DNA from: Borrelia anserina Es
Lineage (GTDB): Bacteria; Spirochaetota; Spirochaetia; Borreliales; Borreliaceae
Length of the DNA: 64,000 nucleotides
Direction of reading: 5' to 3'
Assembly (NCBI RefSeq): GCF_001936255.1
Contig: NZ_CP014325.1
Location: forward strand, 25,873-89,872
Position 1 is the first letter of the stretch. Each line of letters opens with the position of its first letter. A program made the position numbers and the translations under genes. The notes under the pieces were generated by a model that was given only the letters and a program-made list of their open reading frames with translations, was not told the DNA's origin and did not search any database. Positions 36,911 to 45,653 of this stretch are shown here, in pieces.

Positions 36911-38017
36911 CTACTTTATCATTCTAAGTAGTTCGTAATAATACGTATTATCAACTACCTTACTATACTTTAATTTGTCTTTAGCGTTAATAAATTTTTT
37001 TAAGGTCGGTATTAATACGTCAATATCTACCCTATGCCTTAACTGTTCTAATAATATACTAAAAATGTTGTTTTTTATATCATTATTTGTGCTTTCTTGT
37101 TTTTGACAGACCTGTGTGCTGACTTTTATTTTCCTTATCAGATGATCCAAATCTTTGTATTTATTTTTCTCTACAATAAAGTGAGGTTTTTCTTTATAAG
37201 TCTCGTATATTTTATCAATTCCTTTTCTTAATGCTTCTTGATCATAGTTTTGTAACTTAAGCTCCGTTTCTACTTCGACGAGTATCTTTCTAAGTTTTTT
37301 TATATTAGCCTCTGACTTACTGTCCTTTTCTTGAACATTCTTGTTTAAATACCCATTCCTTTCTAGAAAATCTCTTACACATTCTATCTTGCCGATTTTA
37401 AGCTCATTTTTGATTGACTCTAAATTTTCTCTGGAGAGTGATTTTATAATCATTTCATATTTTTTTACCTCTTTGAAAAGTTTTATCTTAGATTCTTTTT
37501 CTGTTTTTAGATTTAATAAAATGAGAGGAAGATCAGTCTTGAAATTGCATTTACTTATGTACTTTAGTAGTGCATTTTTCTCTCTTTTATTATTAGTATT
37601 ATTAATACACTCCCATTTTGGACTCCCATTTTCTTTTCTATGGATATCAACTCTTTCTCTAAACTTATTTATCTTTTCTTCCTTGATGTTTTTGAAGTAT
37701 GAGTTTATCTTAGTATGACATTCTTTCTTTGGGTATTGTAGAGTATAATAAACTTCACTTCCACATTTCTTGCCTAGATGTCTGCAGTAATTGAGGGTGA
37801 TTTGAAACTTTTTCTCAAGTGCATATAAATAATTTTGTAGTGTTTTAATCTTTACTGTCTTTTGATTATTTCTTTTTAGATTTCCATTGAAAAAATACAA
37901 GATGTTCTTTTGTGTGTATTTTTTTAGTTTTGAGTTCATGAAATTTAGTGTGGATACTAGTACAATCAAGTTGTATTGGTATCTATTGGTTTTTCCCTTT
38001 ATACTTTTGATTTTCAC
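36911..38017 (-). CDS. PF57/62-family replication initiator (Borrelia ORF-A type)
   Basis: Borrelia plasmids need a PF57 or PF62 protein for autonomous replication. This 368-residue lysine-rich product has the family N-terminus (YQYNLIVLVSTLNFMNSKLK, YTQKNILYFFNGNLKRN, QNYLYALEKKF) and a long helical C-terminal half. It starts at a GTG six bases after AGGAG. It is the first gene of the quartet and is separated from the lysis genes by 430 bases. Full length, so likely functional. Confidence 0.88.
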   Translation of the reverse strand: MKIKSIKGKTNRYQYNLIVLVSTLNFMNSKLKKYTQKNILYFFNGNLKRNNQKTVKIKTLQNYLYALEKKFQITLNYCRHLGKKCGSEVYYTLQYPKKECHTKINSYFKNIKEEKINKFRERVDIHRKENGSPKWECINNTNNKREKNALLKYISKCNFKTDLPLILLNLKTEKESKIKLFKEVKKYEMIIKSLSRENLESIKNELKIGKIECVRDFLERNGYLNKNVQEKDSKSEANIKKLRKILVEVETELKLQNYDQEALRKGIDKIYETYKEKPHFIVEKNKYKDLDHLIRKIKVSTQVCQKQESTNNDIKNNIFSILLEQLRHRVDIDVLIPTLKKFINAKDKLKYSKVVDNTYYYELLRMIK

Positions 38018-38346
38018 TGTTTACTCCTAATATAAGTATTTATAAGTCTTAAGTTAATTAATAATACAATTTATCTTAAAAGTAAATACCTATTTTAGCA
38101 AATATTAAAATAAATAAATTTATTTTTTATAAGGTTAAATATTAGATATATTTTTTTCTTGGATTTGATTTCTTTGTAAGATGCTTTACAAACTTATGTT
38201 TTTGCTATATGATAAAAGTAAACACTTATATTGAGAGAAAATAAGTACTGATAATTTTTATTTAAAATTTCATTAGAAATGGACGAGCCTTGTTAAGGCA
38301 AGTCATGTTAATTTTCATAAACTTTTTAATATTCTTTACTTTATTT

Positions 38347-38370
38347 AAATCTTACTTAAAGTAAGGTTTT
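38347..38370. terminator. Intrinsic terminator hairpin
   Basis: AAATCTTACTT and AAGTAAGGTTT pair with one G-U and are followed by TTTTATTTT on the plus strand. It may act on read-through from either side. Confidence 0.45.
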
Positions 38371-38392
38371 TTATTTTAGGTAAATTGAAAAT

Positions 38393-38418
38393 AAAAAGCC
38401 CCAATTTGGGACTTTTTG
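38393..38418 (-). terminator. Terminator of the phage lysis operon
   Basis: A stem formed by AAAAAGCCCCAA and TTGGGACTTTTT lies 30 bases after the end of the last lysis-operon gene. It has T-runs on both strands, so it is likely bidirectional. Confidence 0.7.
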
Positions 38419-38447
38419 TTTGGAAGAGGAAAGATATTTTTTTAAAT

Positions 38448-38813
38448 TTACTTTTTTAATTTACTGTATTTTTTGTATACGGAAATAGCTATGGGTTTTA
38501 TATTGTTTATATAGCGTTTTAAATGCATGATATTTTCTTTAACTGCCTCTAGTGTATGATCGTCTCTTAGAACATCAGCTTCTAGTAGTGTAAAGGAGGG
38601 AAAATTTTTATTTCCCAATTTTTCTTTAGTCCGAATTAAAAATGTTTCTAGATATAATGCGTAACTTACAAGTTGTGCTTCATATATGCTTAAGCTTTTG
38701 AGTGTGTGTTCAATAGGGGGCTCAGGTTCTTCTGGTAGTGCAGCTATGGAAGTACAGCTAAATATTATGATTTGTAGTAATATAATTATTTTGAGGATTA
38801 TTTTTTTTGTCAT
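38448..38813 (-). CDS. Small lipoprotein of the phage lysis module
   Basis: The 121-residue product has leader TKKIILKIIILLQIIIFSC with a lipobox, then a proline/glutamate linker (LPEEPEPPIE) and a helical domain (LVSYALYLETFLIRTKEKLG). Its ATG overlaps the stop of the BlyB-like gene by four bases. In cp32 a small lipoprotein also follows blyAB. A spanin-like role at the outer membrane is possible but unproven. Confidence 0.75.
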   Translation of the reverse strand: MTKKIILKIIILLQIIIFSCTSIAALPEEPEPPIEHTLKSLSIYEAQLVSYALYLETFLIRTKEKLGNKNFPSFTLLEADVLRDDHTLEAVKENIMHLKRYINNIKPIAISVYKKYSKLKK

Positions 38814-39184
38814 TTTTTATCTCCCTTTTTATTTATTGTTTCTAGTTCATCTTGAAATAATTTAGTTTTTGTTTTCATAAGGGTATTGCGTTCATTTCGT
38901 ATATCTTCAATTAAATCAGGATCAGCATCGGCTTTAATTGCATCAATAAGTTTTGTAATCTTGTTAAGTATAGTTTCAAGTTCAATGATGATTTGCTTAC
39001 ATTCTTCAAGTTCCATTTTTTGCATTGAAGTTAAGTAGAGGGTATGCATATATTTGTAAAGATCTATGGCTTTTTTTATTCCTATGTGAAAACTTTCATT
39101 ATCTAGATGGTCACTGTATCCAAAAAATTCCATTAGATTTTGAAGGAAGATTATCCCTAGATTTGTGTTGTTTTTGTTTAGCAT
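38810..39184 (-). CDS. blyB: BlyB-like holin-accessory protein
   Basis: A 124-residue soluble helical protein lies directly after the small holin gene, as in the cp32 blyAB pair. The N-terminus NTNLGIIFLQNLMEFFG, the coiled middle (ELEECKQIIIELETILNKIT) and the lysine-rich end fit BlyB, which modulates BlyA haemolytic/holin activity. Named by similarity of order, size and character. Confidence 0.65.
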   Translation of the reverse strand: MLNKNNTNLGIIFLQNLMEFFGYSDHLDNESFHIGIKKAIDLYKYMHTLYLTSMQKMELEECKQIIIELETILNKITKLIDAIKADADPDLIEDIRNERNTLMKTKTKLFQDELETINKKGDKK

Positions 39185-39212
39185 AAATTATTCCTTAAAT
39201 TTTAATAAATTT

Positions 39213-39380
39213 TTAACTTTTCTTTTTTTTTTCAAGTAAATGCTTAATTATTTTAACTGCCTTATTTAGCATTGGCTTTAATATTGGTGCTAAAGGGATT
39301 AAGGTCAGTAATGCGAGTCCTACAATGAGCATAAGTTTTACTTCATTAGTACTTGATAAGAACTCGAATATCATGTTCAT
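39213..39380 (-). CDS. blyA: BlyA-like holin (55 residues)
   Basis: The ATG at 39378-39380 follows GGAGGATA by a few bases and opens a 55-codon frame: MNMIFEFLSSTNEVKLMLIV, a hydrophobic helix with LALLTLIPLAPILKPML, and a lysine-rich tail KKKKS. One membrane helix plus an amphipathic basic end is the BlyA plan in cp32 phages. Its place between the tail-fibre candidate and the BlyB-like gene supports this. Confidence 0.7.
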   Translation of the reverse strand: MNMIFEFLSSTNEVKLMLIVGLALLTLIPLAPILKPMLNKAVKIIKHLLEKKKKS

Positions 39381-39494
39381 ATTATCCTCCATTTTTAAAT
39401 GTGTGTTAGATGTGTTGTATATAAAATATAAACCGTCTAATTTTGTTCTGTTTACATATTAGCATAAATTTAGCAAAAATTAAATATACAAAAA

Positions 39495-40613
39495 CTATAT
39501 TTTAAGAAGATGTGGGATGTCTTGGTTTGGATCACTGCTGTATATTGAAGCGTGTAACTTGTACCATCCTACAAGAAGTTGTTTTGTAATGTTGTGTTCT
39601 TTTCCGCTGTAGAAAAATAAGGTTGTATATTGTTTTTCATTCGTATTTTCGGAAAATCTAAGGAGTACTTTTTTTGTCATGATCGCGTTAGAATTTGCAT
39701 TATTTTGAAGAGTAAGCATTATGTTTAAATAGATGTTTTTTTCTTTAAGGCTTCTTGGAAATCTTAGTTCTACTTTTTCTGTTACAATATCCATTTTGAT
39801 TGACTTTCTTTCGAATTCATGGTAAGAATAGTAGACATCAGTTGATGGGTCTGCTCCCCAGTATTGAAAGCCCTGAGGAAATCCTTGTAAATAATCATGT
39901 TCTGTTAATCTATTTAGTATTTTAGAGTTCTTATTGAAAGCAAGAAATTCTAGGTCCTGGGTTGATTCGATGTATGATGTAGCTGAAGCTATTATGAGGT
40001 TTAACTCTTTTTCAAGTTCAATCTTTTTTATATGGGTATTGATTAAGGAATTGTATCTTCTATGAAACTCATCTGTTCTGGTAAAAGTCCTTCTTACATA
40101 TCTCTTTGCTTCTTCTAGGCTTTTATTTTCTGCAAAAACTTCTTTTAAATTGTCTATCAGAGTTTGAAATGAAGCTAAATCAAAATCTCTTTTGTTTGTG
40201 TCGTATATAGATATCTTGCTGGTTTTCATGTTCTTTTCAGTTTCAGGTTGCTGAGTTAAATTTTCAATCAATGTTGCCTTGAGTTTTTCAAATAGAGTAT
40301 TGAAATCAAGATTATTTGTTTCAGTTTTGAGTCCCATTAGCTTGGAGATTATCTTTAAATACATTTTCTCTGTATGAGATTCATATTCAAGTAGTTCTTT
40401 AGATATTATTTCTCTTATAACTTTTTTGAAATATTCGATTCCTTCGTAAAATGTATCTTTTTTAATTTGTTCAAGTAAGTTTTTGTATGTAATTGCATAA
40501 GTTTCTTCGACAATATCATCAATGGGAATTAGATCGTTCTCATTGACTTGAATTTTTCTGTTAAAATCTTTTATCTGTATGCTTTCTTCTATTTCTTCAT
40601 TTTCTTGGTCCAT
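39495..40613 (-). CDS. Phage tail fibre / distal tail protein candidate
   Basis: The 372-residue product follows gpW, gpJ and gpI-like genes and precedes the holin, the slot of the fibre (gpH) in P2-type phages. The N-terminal 230 residues are charged and helical; the C-terminal part is beta-rich (VEKVELRFPRSLKEKNIYLN, KKVLLRFSENTNEKQYTTLF). The latter may contact the host surface. ACAAGGAGATTCT precedes the ATG. Assigned by order. Confidence 0.5.
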   Translation of the reverse strand: MDQENEEIEESIQIKDFNRKIQVNENDLIPIDDIVEETYAITYKNLLEQIKKDTFYEGIEYFKKVIREIISKELLEYESHTEKMYLKIISKLMGLKTETNNLDFNTLFEKLKATLIENLTQQPETEKNMKTSKISIYDTNKRDFDLASFQTLIDNLKEVFAENKSLEEAKRYVRRTFTRTDEFHRRYNSLINTHIKKIELEKELNLIIASATSYIESTQDLEFLAFNKNSKILNRLTEHDYLQGFPQGFQYWGADPSTDVYYSYHEFERKSIKMDIVTEKVELRFPRSLKEKNIYLNIMLTLQNNANSNAIMTKKVLLRFSENTNEKQYTTLFFYSGKEHNITKQLLVGWYKLHASIYSSDPNQDIPHLLKI

Positions 40614-40626
40614 AGAATCTCCTTGT

Positions 40627-41208
40627 TTATTTTATTTCTTTACTATGGATGTCAAAAATTTTAATAGTTCTTCCAGCAGGAATTAAGGATTTAATGAATC
40701 CATAAACTGAGTTTTTAAAATCTTTTGGAATATAATTAGATGCGAGTTTTTTGAGTTTGCCTTTATGTTTAACTATAATAATTTTTAACTTTCCATTAAT
40801 TTTGCCAGCTATTTTGAATTTAATTGGTGATCTAATATTATCAAGTAATTTGATAATGATCTCTCCAGGTATGTTTGGATTAACATTTACTTCGACTCTT
40901 GCATGTAAAAATGCCTTAAAGAGTAAATGGAAACTTTCATCTGTTCCTATTGATTTGATTGCAAATATTATTGCTTGAAGAGAGTTGATGAGATCTTTTT
41001 TAAGGCCTTTTTTTAAATGGGATGCGTTAAATAGTGATAGCATCATTAATGCAATGTATCTTGAGTTGATAGTTTCTTTTATGTTAATTGTAGCGAAATT
41101 TTGAGATAGTTCATCAAGTTCTTTTAATAGTTGTTTTTTAAATTTAAGTTCGCTTTGTGTAATCTTTGCAATTTGTGTATTTTGTAAAAATTTTGGTATT
41201 GTTTTCAT
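40627..41208 (-). CDS. Baseplate gpI-like protein (DUF735-like)
   Basis: The 193-residue product lies directly after the gpJ-like gene, the gpI position. It has a helical N-terminal half and a basic beta-containing C-terminus (IKFKIAGKINGKLKIIIVKH). I recall Borrelia DUF735 here. Virion role inferred from order only. Confidence 0.52.
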   Translation of the reverse strand: MKTIPKFLQNTQIAKITQSELKFKKQLLKELDELSQNFATINIKETINSRYIALMMLSLFNASHLKKGLKKDLINSLQAIIFAIKSIGTDESFHLLFKAFLHARVEVNVNPNIPGEIIIKLLDNIRSPIKFKIAGKINGKLKIIIVKHKGKLKKLASNYIPKDFKNSVYGFIKSLIPAGRTIKIFDIHSKEIK

Positions 41209-41213
41209 TATCC

Positions 41214-42086
41214 TTATTCTCTATCGATTATGAGTCTTAGATGTTCATCAAAGGATATCAGCTCATTTTCTTTAATCTCTACATCGGTGTTAAATTGAAA
41301 CTCAGGTGCTTTAATTTTTGTTATCTTGGTTTCTGAGTCTTCTTTTATGCAAATGCCGATCCTCATATTTTTGATTCCTTTAATTAGGCCTACAGGGCTT
41401 AGAAAATTTTGGTATCTAAATGAGATTCCCATATCTTTATATTTATATTGTTTAATGTTTTTGTAAATTTCTCTTATTTGTCTGTCTATTTCTTTGTATA
41501 TTCCCTCTGTTTCAGTTTTGTATAGTACTTTTAAATATGCGTATTTGATTTTTCCTAAGTTAAATCTGTATGTCTTTTTTTGTCCATTATCGTTTGAAAA
41601 CTCAAGTTTTATTTCACCTTGAAATGCTGTGCCACTGGGAGCAGTGTAATATATTGCTTTCCAGATTTTTATTTGTGTTGCATTGTCGATTTCATTTTCA
41701 ATAGTTCTACTTTCTGTGTATTGTTCAGTAAATATAATATAAATTTCAATTGTTCCTGCTGAGCTTATGATATTTGCATGTTCTATTTCTGGAATTGCTA
41801 GAAGTGCTTGTTTTATTGCTTCATAAGTCGAACTTGTTGGTATGCTTAGGGATGCTTGTAATTTTTTAAAATATGTTCCCCCTTCTTTAAGTGTTGCAAA
41901 TAGTTCGTTTAAAGCTTTAATTATTTCCATATCGATTGCGGAACTTGGGTAATTTATTATGTCAAATATTGAGTTATCTTTGATTGAAATATTATATTCT
42001 TTTTTAAGTATTTCTTTTTTTATGCTTTGTATCTCTTCTATTGATTTTGTGAGGATTCCAATTTCTTTGTCGAATAGGATTTTCAT
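41214..42086 (-). CDS. Baseplate J-like protein (DUF276-like)
   Basis: The 290-residue product has features of baseplate wedge proteins: an N-terminal helical part (IGILTKSIEEIQSIKKEILK), a segment on valid time/space parameters (IPTSSTYEAIKQALLAIPEI), a GTAFQG motif and an end at FDEHLRLIIDRE. It overlaps the gpW-like gene by four bases. I recall it as Borrelia DUF276. Length is close to gpJ of P2. Confidence 0.62.
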   Translation of the reverse strand: MKILFDKEIGILTKSIEEIQSIKKEILKKEYNISIKDNSIFDIINYPSSAIDMEIIKALNELFATLKEGGTYFKKLQASLSIPTSSTYEAIKQALLAIPEIEHANIISSAGTIEIYIIFTEQYTESRTIENEIDNATQIKIWKAIYYTAPSGTAFQGEIKLEFSNDNGQKKTYRFNLGKIKYAYLKVLYKTETEGIYKEIDRQIREIYKNIKQYKYKDMGISFRYQNFLSPVGLIKGIKNMRIGICIKEDSETKITKIKAPEFQFNTDVEIKENELISFDEHLRLIIDRE

Positions 42087-42412
42087 GATTTATATTCCAT
42101 ACTTAGCGTCTCTCCAGCTAGGAAAAACTCTAATGTTATTTTTTTACCTTCTTGTGTTTTTCTAACATTTAATATGTCGATGTTTGAGGTTTTCAAGGTA
42201 TTTGCAAAGAAAGTTTTAATATCTTCTTCTCTGTGTATCTTTAATAGTTTTATGAAGACATTAAAGTTAAGTCCATAATTTTTGTTATAAAGACTACCAA
42301 TCGGTGTTTTTAGGTATAAGAATAATCTTTGTTTTTGCTCATTAACTCCATCTACTATTTTTAAATCATTATCAAAAATTATATTAAATTCATTATCTAT
42401 TTTAATATCCAT
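42083..42412 (-). CDS. Baseplate gpW/gp25-like protein
   Basis: The 109-residue product shows the gp25/gpW pattern: a start with a beta hairpin (DNEFNIIFDNDLKIVDGVNE), then QRLFLYLKTPIGSLYNKNYG, the conserved step that reads LxTxxGexxxxpdyG in the family, and a ferredoxin-like rest. It is the first gene of the right-hand baseplate block and would be next to the spike gene at 13240 if the prophage were circular. Confidence 0.72.
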   Translation of the reverse strand: MDIKIDNEFNIIFDNDLKIVDGVNEQKQRLFLYLKTPIGSLYNKNYGLNFNVFIKLLKIHREEDIKTFFANTLKTSNIDILNVRKTQEGKKITLEFFLAGETLSMEYKS

Positions 42413-43405
42413 TTTTAACTACCTTGAGCATTAATTATATCATATTTAGCAAAAATAGTGTGCAATTTTAACAAAAAATTGTAATAATATAACATTAGAT
42501 CTGATCTAAATTTGATCTAAAAAAGAAGATTCGATATTAAATCGAATCTTATAGTATCATCTTCTTATAGTCTTGAAATATTTGTTTGCCTTTATTTAAT
42601 TTTAAACAAAGGCAACTTAAATGTCAATATTTTTATTAATAATATTATAATTTTTATTCTTAATTTGTTTTAATTTTTCTTACGTAAATTTATAGTCCAG
42701 TAAATGTCTTACTACGAAATTGATCTCTTTTAAAAAAGAGACTCTTTAGTTTTAAAGAGTCTCCAAGGTGAGAAGAATATAAAAATGAGATTCGTTGGCT
42801 TTTTAAATAGAATTTCATTTTCATTACTTTAAATCATTGATTGATAGCAGGTTATAATTAACTATCCTTTTGTTTTCAATATAAATCTAATTTTGACTTT
42901 TTTATTTTTTTAGATTTATATTCTCTATGGCATTCATTTTTTTTAAAGGCACCACATAAGAAGACTAAAAGAATAAATGAAGATGATATATTCTTATATA
43001 CTTATACATTGTTTTACCTTATAATCATGTTTTTTATTATTTTCATATTATACATTTTTAATTAATGATCTGCAATAATAAAGATATTAAAATCGAATAG
43101 TTTTTTTAGAGCAGATAATTTTTTTAGAATTTTGTTATTCTTTTAAAAAAATATAAATTTTCAAAGATCAGGTTTTTTAAACTTTAATTTTAGGAGTTGT
43201 TAGCTGTATGAGTGATGAGTTTTGTTTGATAAGTAAAATCATTGATTAAGTTTTTAATAATAAATTTTTGCCACTAACTTTTTGTCAGTGACAAAATCAA
43301 TGTTTAAACTTTAAAAAGTGATTTTCATGAAGGATATATGTAATCCTTTTAAAAAAGCTGTTAAACCTTGTAAGCTATAGTTTTTTTGCTTCCAAAATAC
43401 AAATT
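42413..43405. other. Divergent gene-poor region with hairpins and operator-like palindromes
   Basis: About 1 kb without a gene lies at the right edge of the prophage. It contains a 10-base stem at 42526-42550, an 8-base stem at 42586-42615, a perfect 10-base stem at 42738-42763, GATCTAA repeats near 42496-42520 (TTAGATCTGATCTAA) and a 17-base odd palindrome TTTTGTCAGTGACAAAA at 43280-43296. The palindromes could be operators for the leftward gpW operon or recombination relics. Confidence 0.5.
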
Positions 43406-43525
43406 CTACCACTCATGTTCTCTGTTATATCCGTCGTTTTCATGGTAGCTATCTTCCTCCCTATCTCCATTTAACGATTTGCATGAAAGCATCATAAGTA
43501 ACATTAAAAATACGTATTTTTTCAT
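43406..43525 (-). CDS. 39-residue lipoprotein
   Basis: The ATG at 43523-43525 opens MKKYVFLMLLMMLSCKSLNG, a full lipoprotein leader with lipobox MLSC, followed by a short acidic tail and TAG. AGGATAAAGGATAAAAG lies upstream as a modest ribosome site. Either it is a true miniature lipoprotein or the 5' stub of a larger gene whose remainder has been lost. No homologous frame continues after the stop. Confidence 0.5.
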   Translation of the reverse strand: MKKYVFLMLLMMLSCKSLNGDREEDSYHENDGYNREHEW

Positions 43526-44015
43526 CTTTTATCCTTTATCCTAAAATTGTATCAAGTATATTTTAACATTTAGTATAATTTAATATTATCAAATTATGTT
43601 TTAAAAGTCTAGAATTGTTATTTGGCAATTTTTTATTTTAGAATTTAGGAGGATTATTTATTTGAGGTCTCCTTAGGAGATTTTTGTTTTTTAAATTTAT
43701 TATTAAGCTAGGTTTTTACACTCTTTTTTGATGAAATCGTTTGCTTGTGATTAATTGTTTTAATTATTCCAAAGTTGAAAATTTATTAACAATTTTTTTA
43801 GTGTTATTAGTTCTTTTTTTATTTATGAGCTTGAAATTTTTATTTTCATATTGATAAGTGCAGTTTTGAGTCTAATTATCAATAAGTTTGAATTAAAAAG
43901 ATGTACTAGTATATTGAAAGTATTTTATAATAACTCTAGTGATTTATTATAGATTTGGTGATTTTATTTTGAGGGTTTGGTATTAAAGAGGTTAAACTTG
44001 AAAAGGAGATATTTA
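43526..44015. promoter_or_regulatory. Upstream region of the lipoprotein array
   Basis: This stretch separates leftward and rightward transcription. I see no gene. Promoters for the first array gene and the 39-codon gene should lie here. It lacks the GTTACCAT/ATGGTAAC cassette found before the later array genes. Confidence 0.4.
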
Positions 44016-45281
44016 ATGGTAAAGGTGAAAGTGAAGAATTACATTTTATTTTTTTTATTACTGTCAATGGGGTGTAATAACACAGATACAGGGAGATTTC
44101 AAGATGTTGCTTTAGCCCTGTCTAAAGGTAATCTTCTTGGGAAGAGTTTGGTTAAGATGGATTTATTGACAGAGGGCTTATTGATTGAAGAGGGCTTATT
44201 TGAAAAGGATGTGCTTAAAAGAGAACTAGTTGAAGTAGATGGTGGCAAGTCAGATTTAAAAAAAGGTACAGGAGAAAATTCAGTAGTCAAGGTTGATGTT
44301 GGATCGAAAAAGGTTGATGCTGAATTGGAAGACGATATAGAGCTTAAGATTCAAAATTTGCTAGACGAATTTAAGTTGTCAGATCAACAAAGAGCAATCA
44401 TTATGGATTTAAAGTGTGTATTAACTGATCCTTCTATTGGTAATGATGAAGGTTATAAAACATATTCTAGAGAGGAGTTTTATGATTTGTTAAATCACAC
44501 AGGTAATGCTAATTCTAGTTTAATGTCTAAAGTTACTTTTGTTGATTCAATGACAGCATATATTATGCCTATTTTCTATGAACTAAGAGAAATTGAGGGA
44601 TTTATTGAGCATATGGAGGATGGAGAAAGAAAACAAGCATTCGGAGATAAGTTAACTTTGAAATTACAAAGATATCAATTAGGCTTAAAAGGGTGTTTTA
44701 CTGTGCAAAAGGATGATTCTGTTTATATTAGGTTGCTTTCTAATCTTTATACCTATGGTAATTTATTGAAGGGCTGGTTTCGTGATATTAAAGATGATGA
44801 TGCTTCAATCTCGGAGTTTGAAAAGATTTATGCAGAGATGTCTGTAGATGAGCAAGAAATAATTGATTATATGAGAAGTGTAGCAATGAAGAATTATACT
44901 GGTTTTATGAAGGATCGACGTTATCTCTATAATCATGATGAAATAGGGTCTTATCGCTTGTTAGTCGAGTTTGGTGCTACTAGGCTTAAAAAGATTTGCG
45001 ATGTTCTTAAAGTAATAGTAGAAGCTAGAGTGGCTGTTGCTAATATTAAGGACAGATCAAGCGTGTTGTATCTAGGTCTGTCAGGGCCACTTTATCATTA
45101 CATGAATGGATTTGCAGCATACCTAAAAGGGGTATTCAATCTCTCTAGTAGTGTTGATGAGATGTATACTAAGATTCTGGATTCTTTTGATGGGGATAAG
45201 TTTAATTTATATAATATGGTGCATGTTAAAGAAAGGGCTCTTGCTATTATAGAAAGTGAAAAGGAACACGGAGTTATATAG
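44016..45281 (+). CDS. BTA121-type lipoprotein, array unit 1 (3'-truncated)
   Basis: Start at the ATG 44016-44018 after AAAAGGAGATATTTA; a longer frame from 43977 lacks a site. The 421-residue product has leader VKVKVKNYILFFLLLSMGC. After a variable stretch comes the conserved KKGTGENSVVKVDVGSKK linker (one stalk repeat), module 1 (LLDEFKLSDQQRAIIMDLK, about 115) and a module 2 version (MSVDEQEIIDYMRSVAMKNY, about 270). It stops before modules 3 and 4. Degenerate sequence recalling module 4 follows the stop to about 45450, so the gene is a truncated family member that may still be expressed. Surface lipoprotein inferred. Confidence 0.85.
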   Translation: MVKVKVKNYILFFLLLSMGCNNTDTGRFQDVALALSKGNLLGKSLVKMDLLTEGLLIEEGLFEKDVLKRELVEVDGGKSDLKKGTGENSVVKVDVGSKKVDAELEDDIELKIQNLLDEFKLSDQQRAIIMDLKCVLTDPSIGNDEGYKTYSREEFYDLLNHTGNANSSLMSKVTFVDSMTAYIMPIFYELREIEGFIEHMEDGERKQAFGDKLTLKLQRYQLGLKGCFTVQKDDSVYIRLLSNLYTYGNLLKGWFRDIKDDDASISEFEKIYAEMSVDEQEIIDYMRSVAMKNYTGFMKDRRYLYNHDEIGSYRLLVEFGATRLKKICDVLKVIVEARVAVANIKDRSSVLYLGLSGPLYHYMNGFAAYLKGVFNLSSSVDEMYTKILDSFDGDKFNLYNMVHVKERALAIIESEKEHGVI

Positions 45282-45483
45282 TAAAGAGGGTATCATGTGA
45301 GAAGTAATCTATTATCTAATAGGTACTAATGTTTCGGATATTATAAAATGTGTGGTAATTAGTGTTTAAAGTACAAAGAAAGACAGGAATAGTTATTGAA
45401 GATTAGAAGTATGAATTAAAAGAAGAATTAAAATGTAGGTTTGATAAATTTAAGGTATAACTATATAGATGAGTAGGAAATAT
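45282..45483 (+). pseudogene. Decayed module 4 remnant after unit 1
   Basis: Scattered short frames recall the end of intact units: a VFKVQRKTGIVIE-like stretch near 45370 against VFKAQKEAESAID, and ELKEELKCRFDKFK-like sequence near 45420 against ARLRRRFDEVIVKYK. Several stops and frameshifts intervene. Confidence 0.5.
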
Positions 45484-45653
45484 TAGGGTCTTAGAAATTA
45501 GTCTGAGACCTTTATTTATATTTATTAGTATTAACGTTGATGTTTATGTTAGAATTTAAGTAATAGAGTTACCATATCAACATGGTAGCATAATCAATAA
45601 ACTATCTAGTTTTAATCAATAAACTAGATAGTTTAGTTTAGAGGAGATATTTA
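45484..45653 (+). promoter_or_regulatory. Inter-unit cassette before unit 2
   Basis: The cassette contains a terminator hairpin (AGGGTCTTAG...CTGAGACCT, 45484-45512), a TTAGAAT box near 45550, and GTTACCAT-ATCAAC-ATGGTAGC at 45568-45589. A perfect 14-base inverted repeat follows (45599-45612 with 45621-45634) directly before GAGGAGATATTTA. The same parts recur before the following units. Confidence 0.65.

Larger units (their letters stand above)
38018..38447. other. Intergenic region upstream of the replication gene, with two terminators
   Basis: The first 270 bases upstream of PF57 are extremely AT-rich, and the PF57 promoter should lie there. A small hairpin GCCTT-GTT-AAGGC is at 38287-38299, and the two terminators listed separately lie at 38347 and 38393. 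No gene seen. Confidence 0.5.

Noticed and set aside
42413..44015. bdr, mlp, erp or rev cargo genes expected in cp32
   Set aside because: I looked for their repeats and leaders here and in the 25-32 kb island and found none. The lipoproteins present belong to other families.
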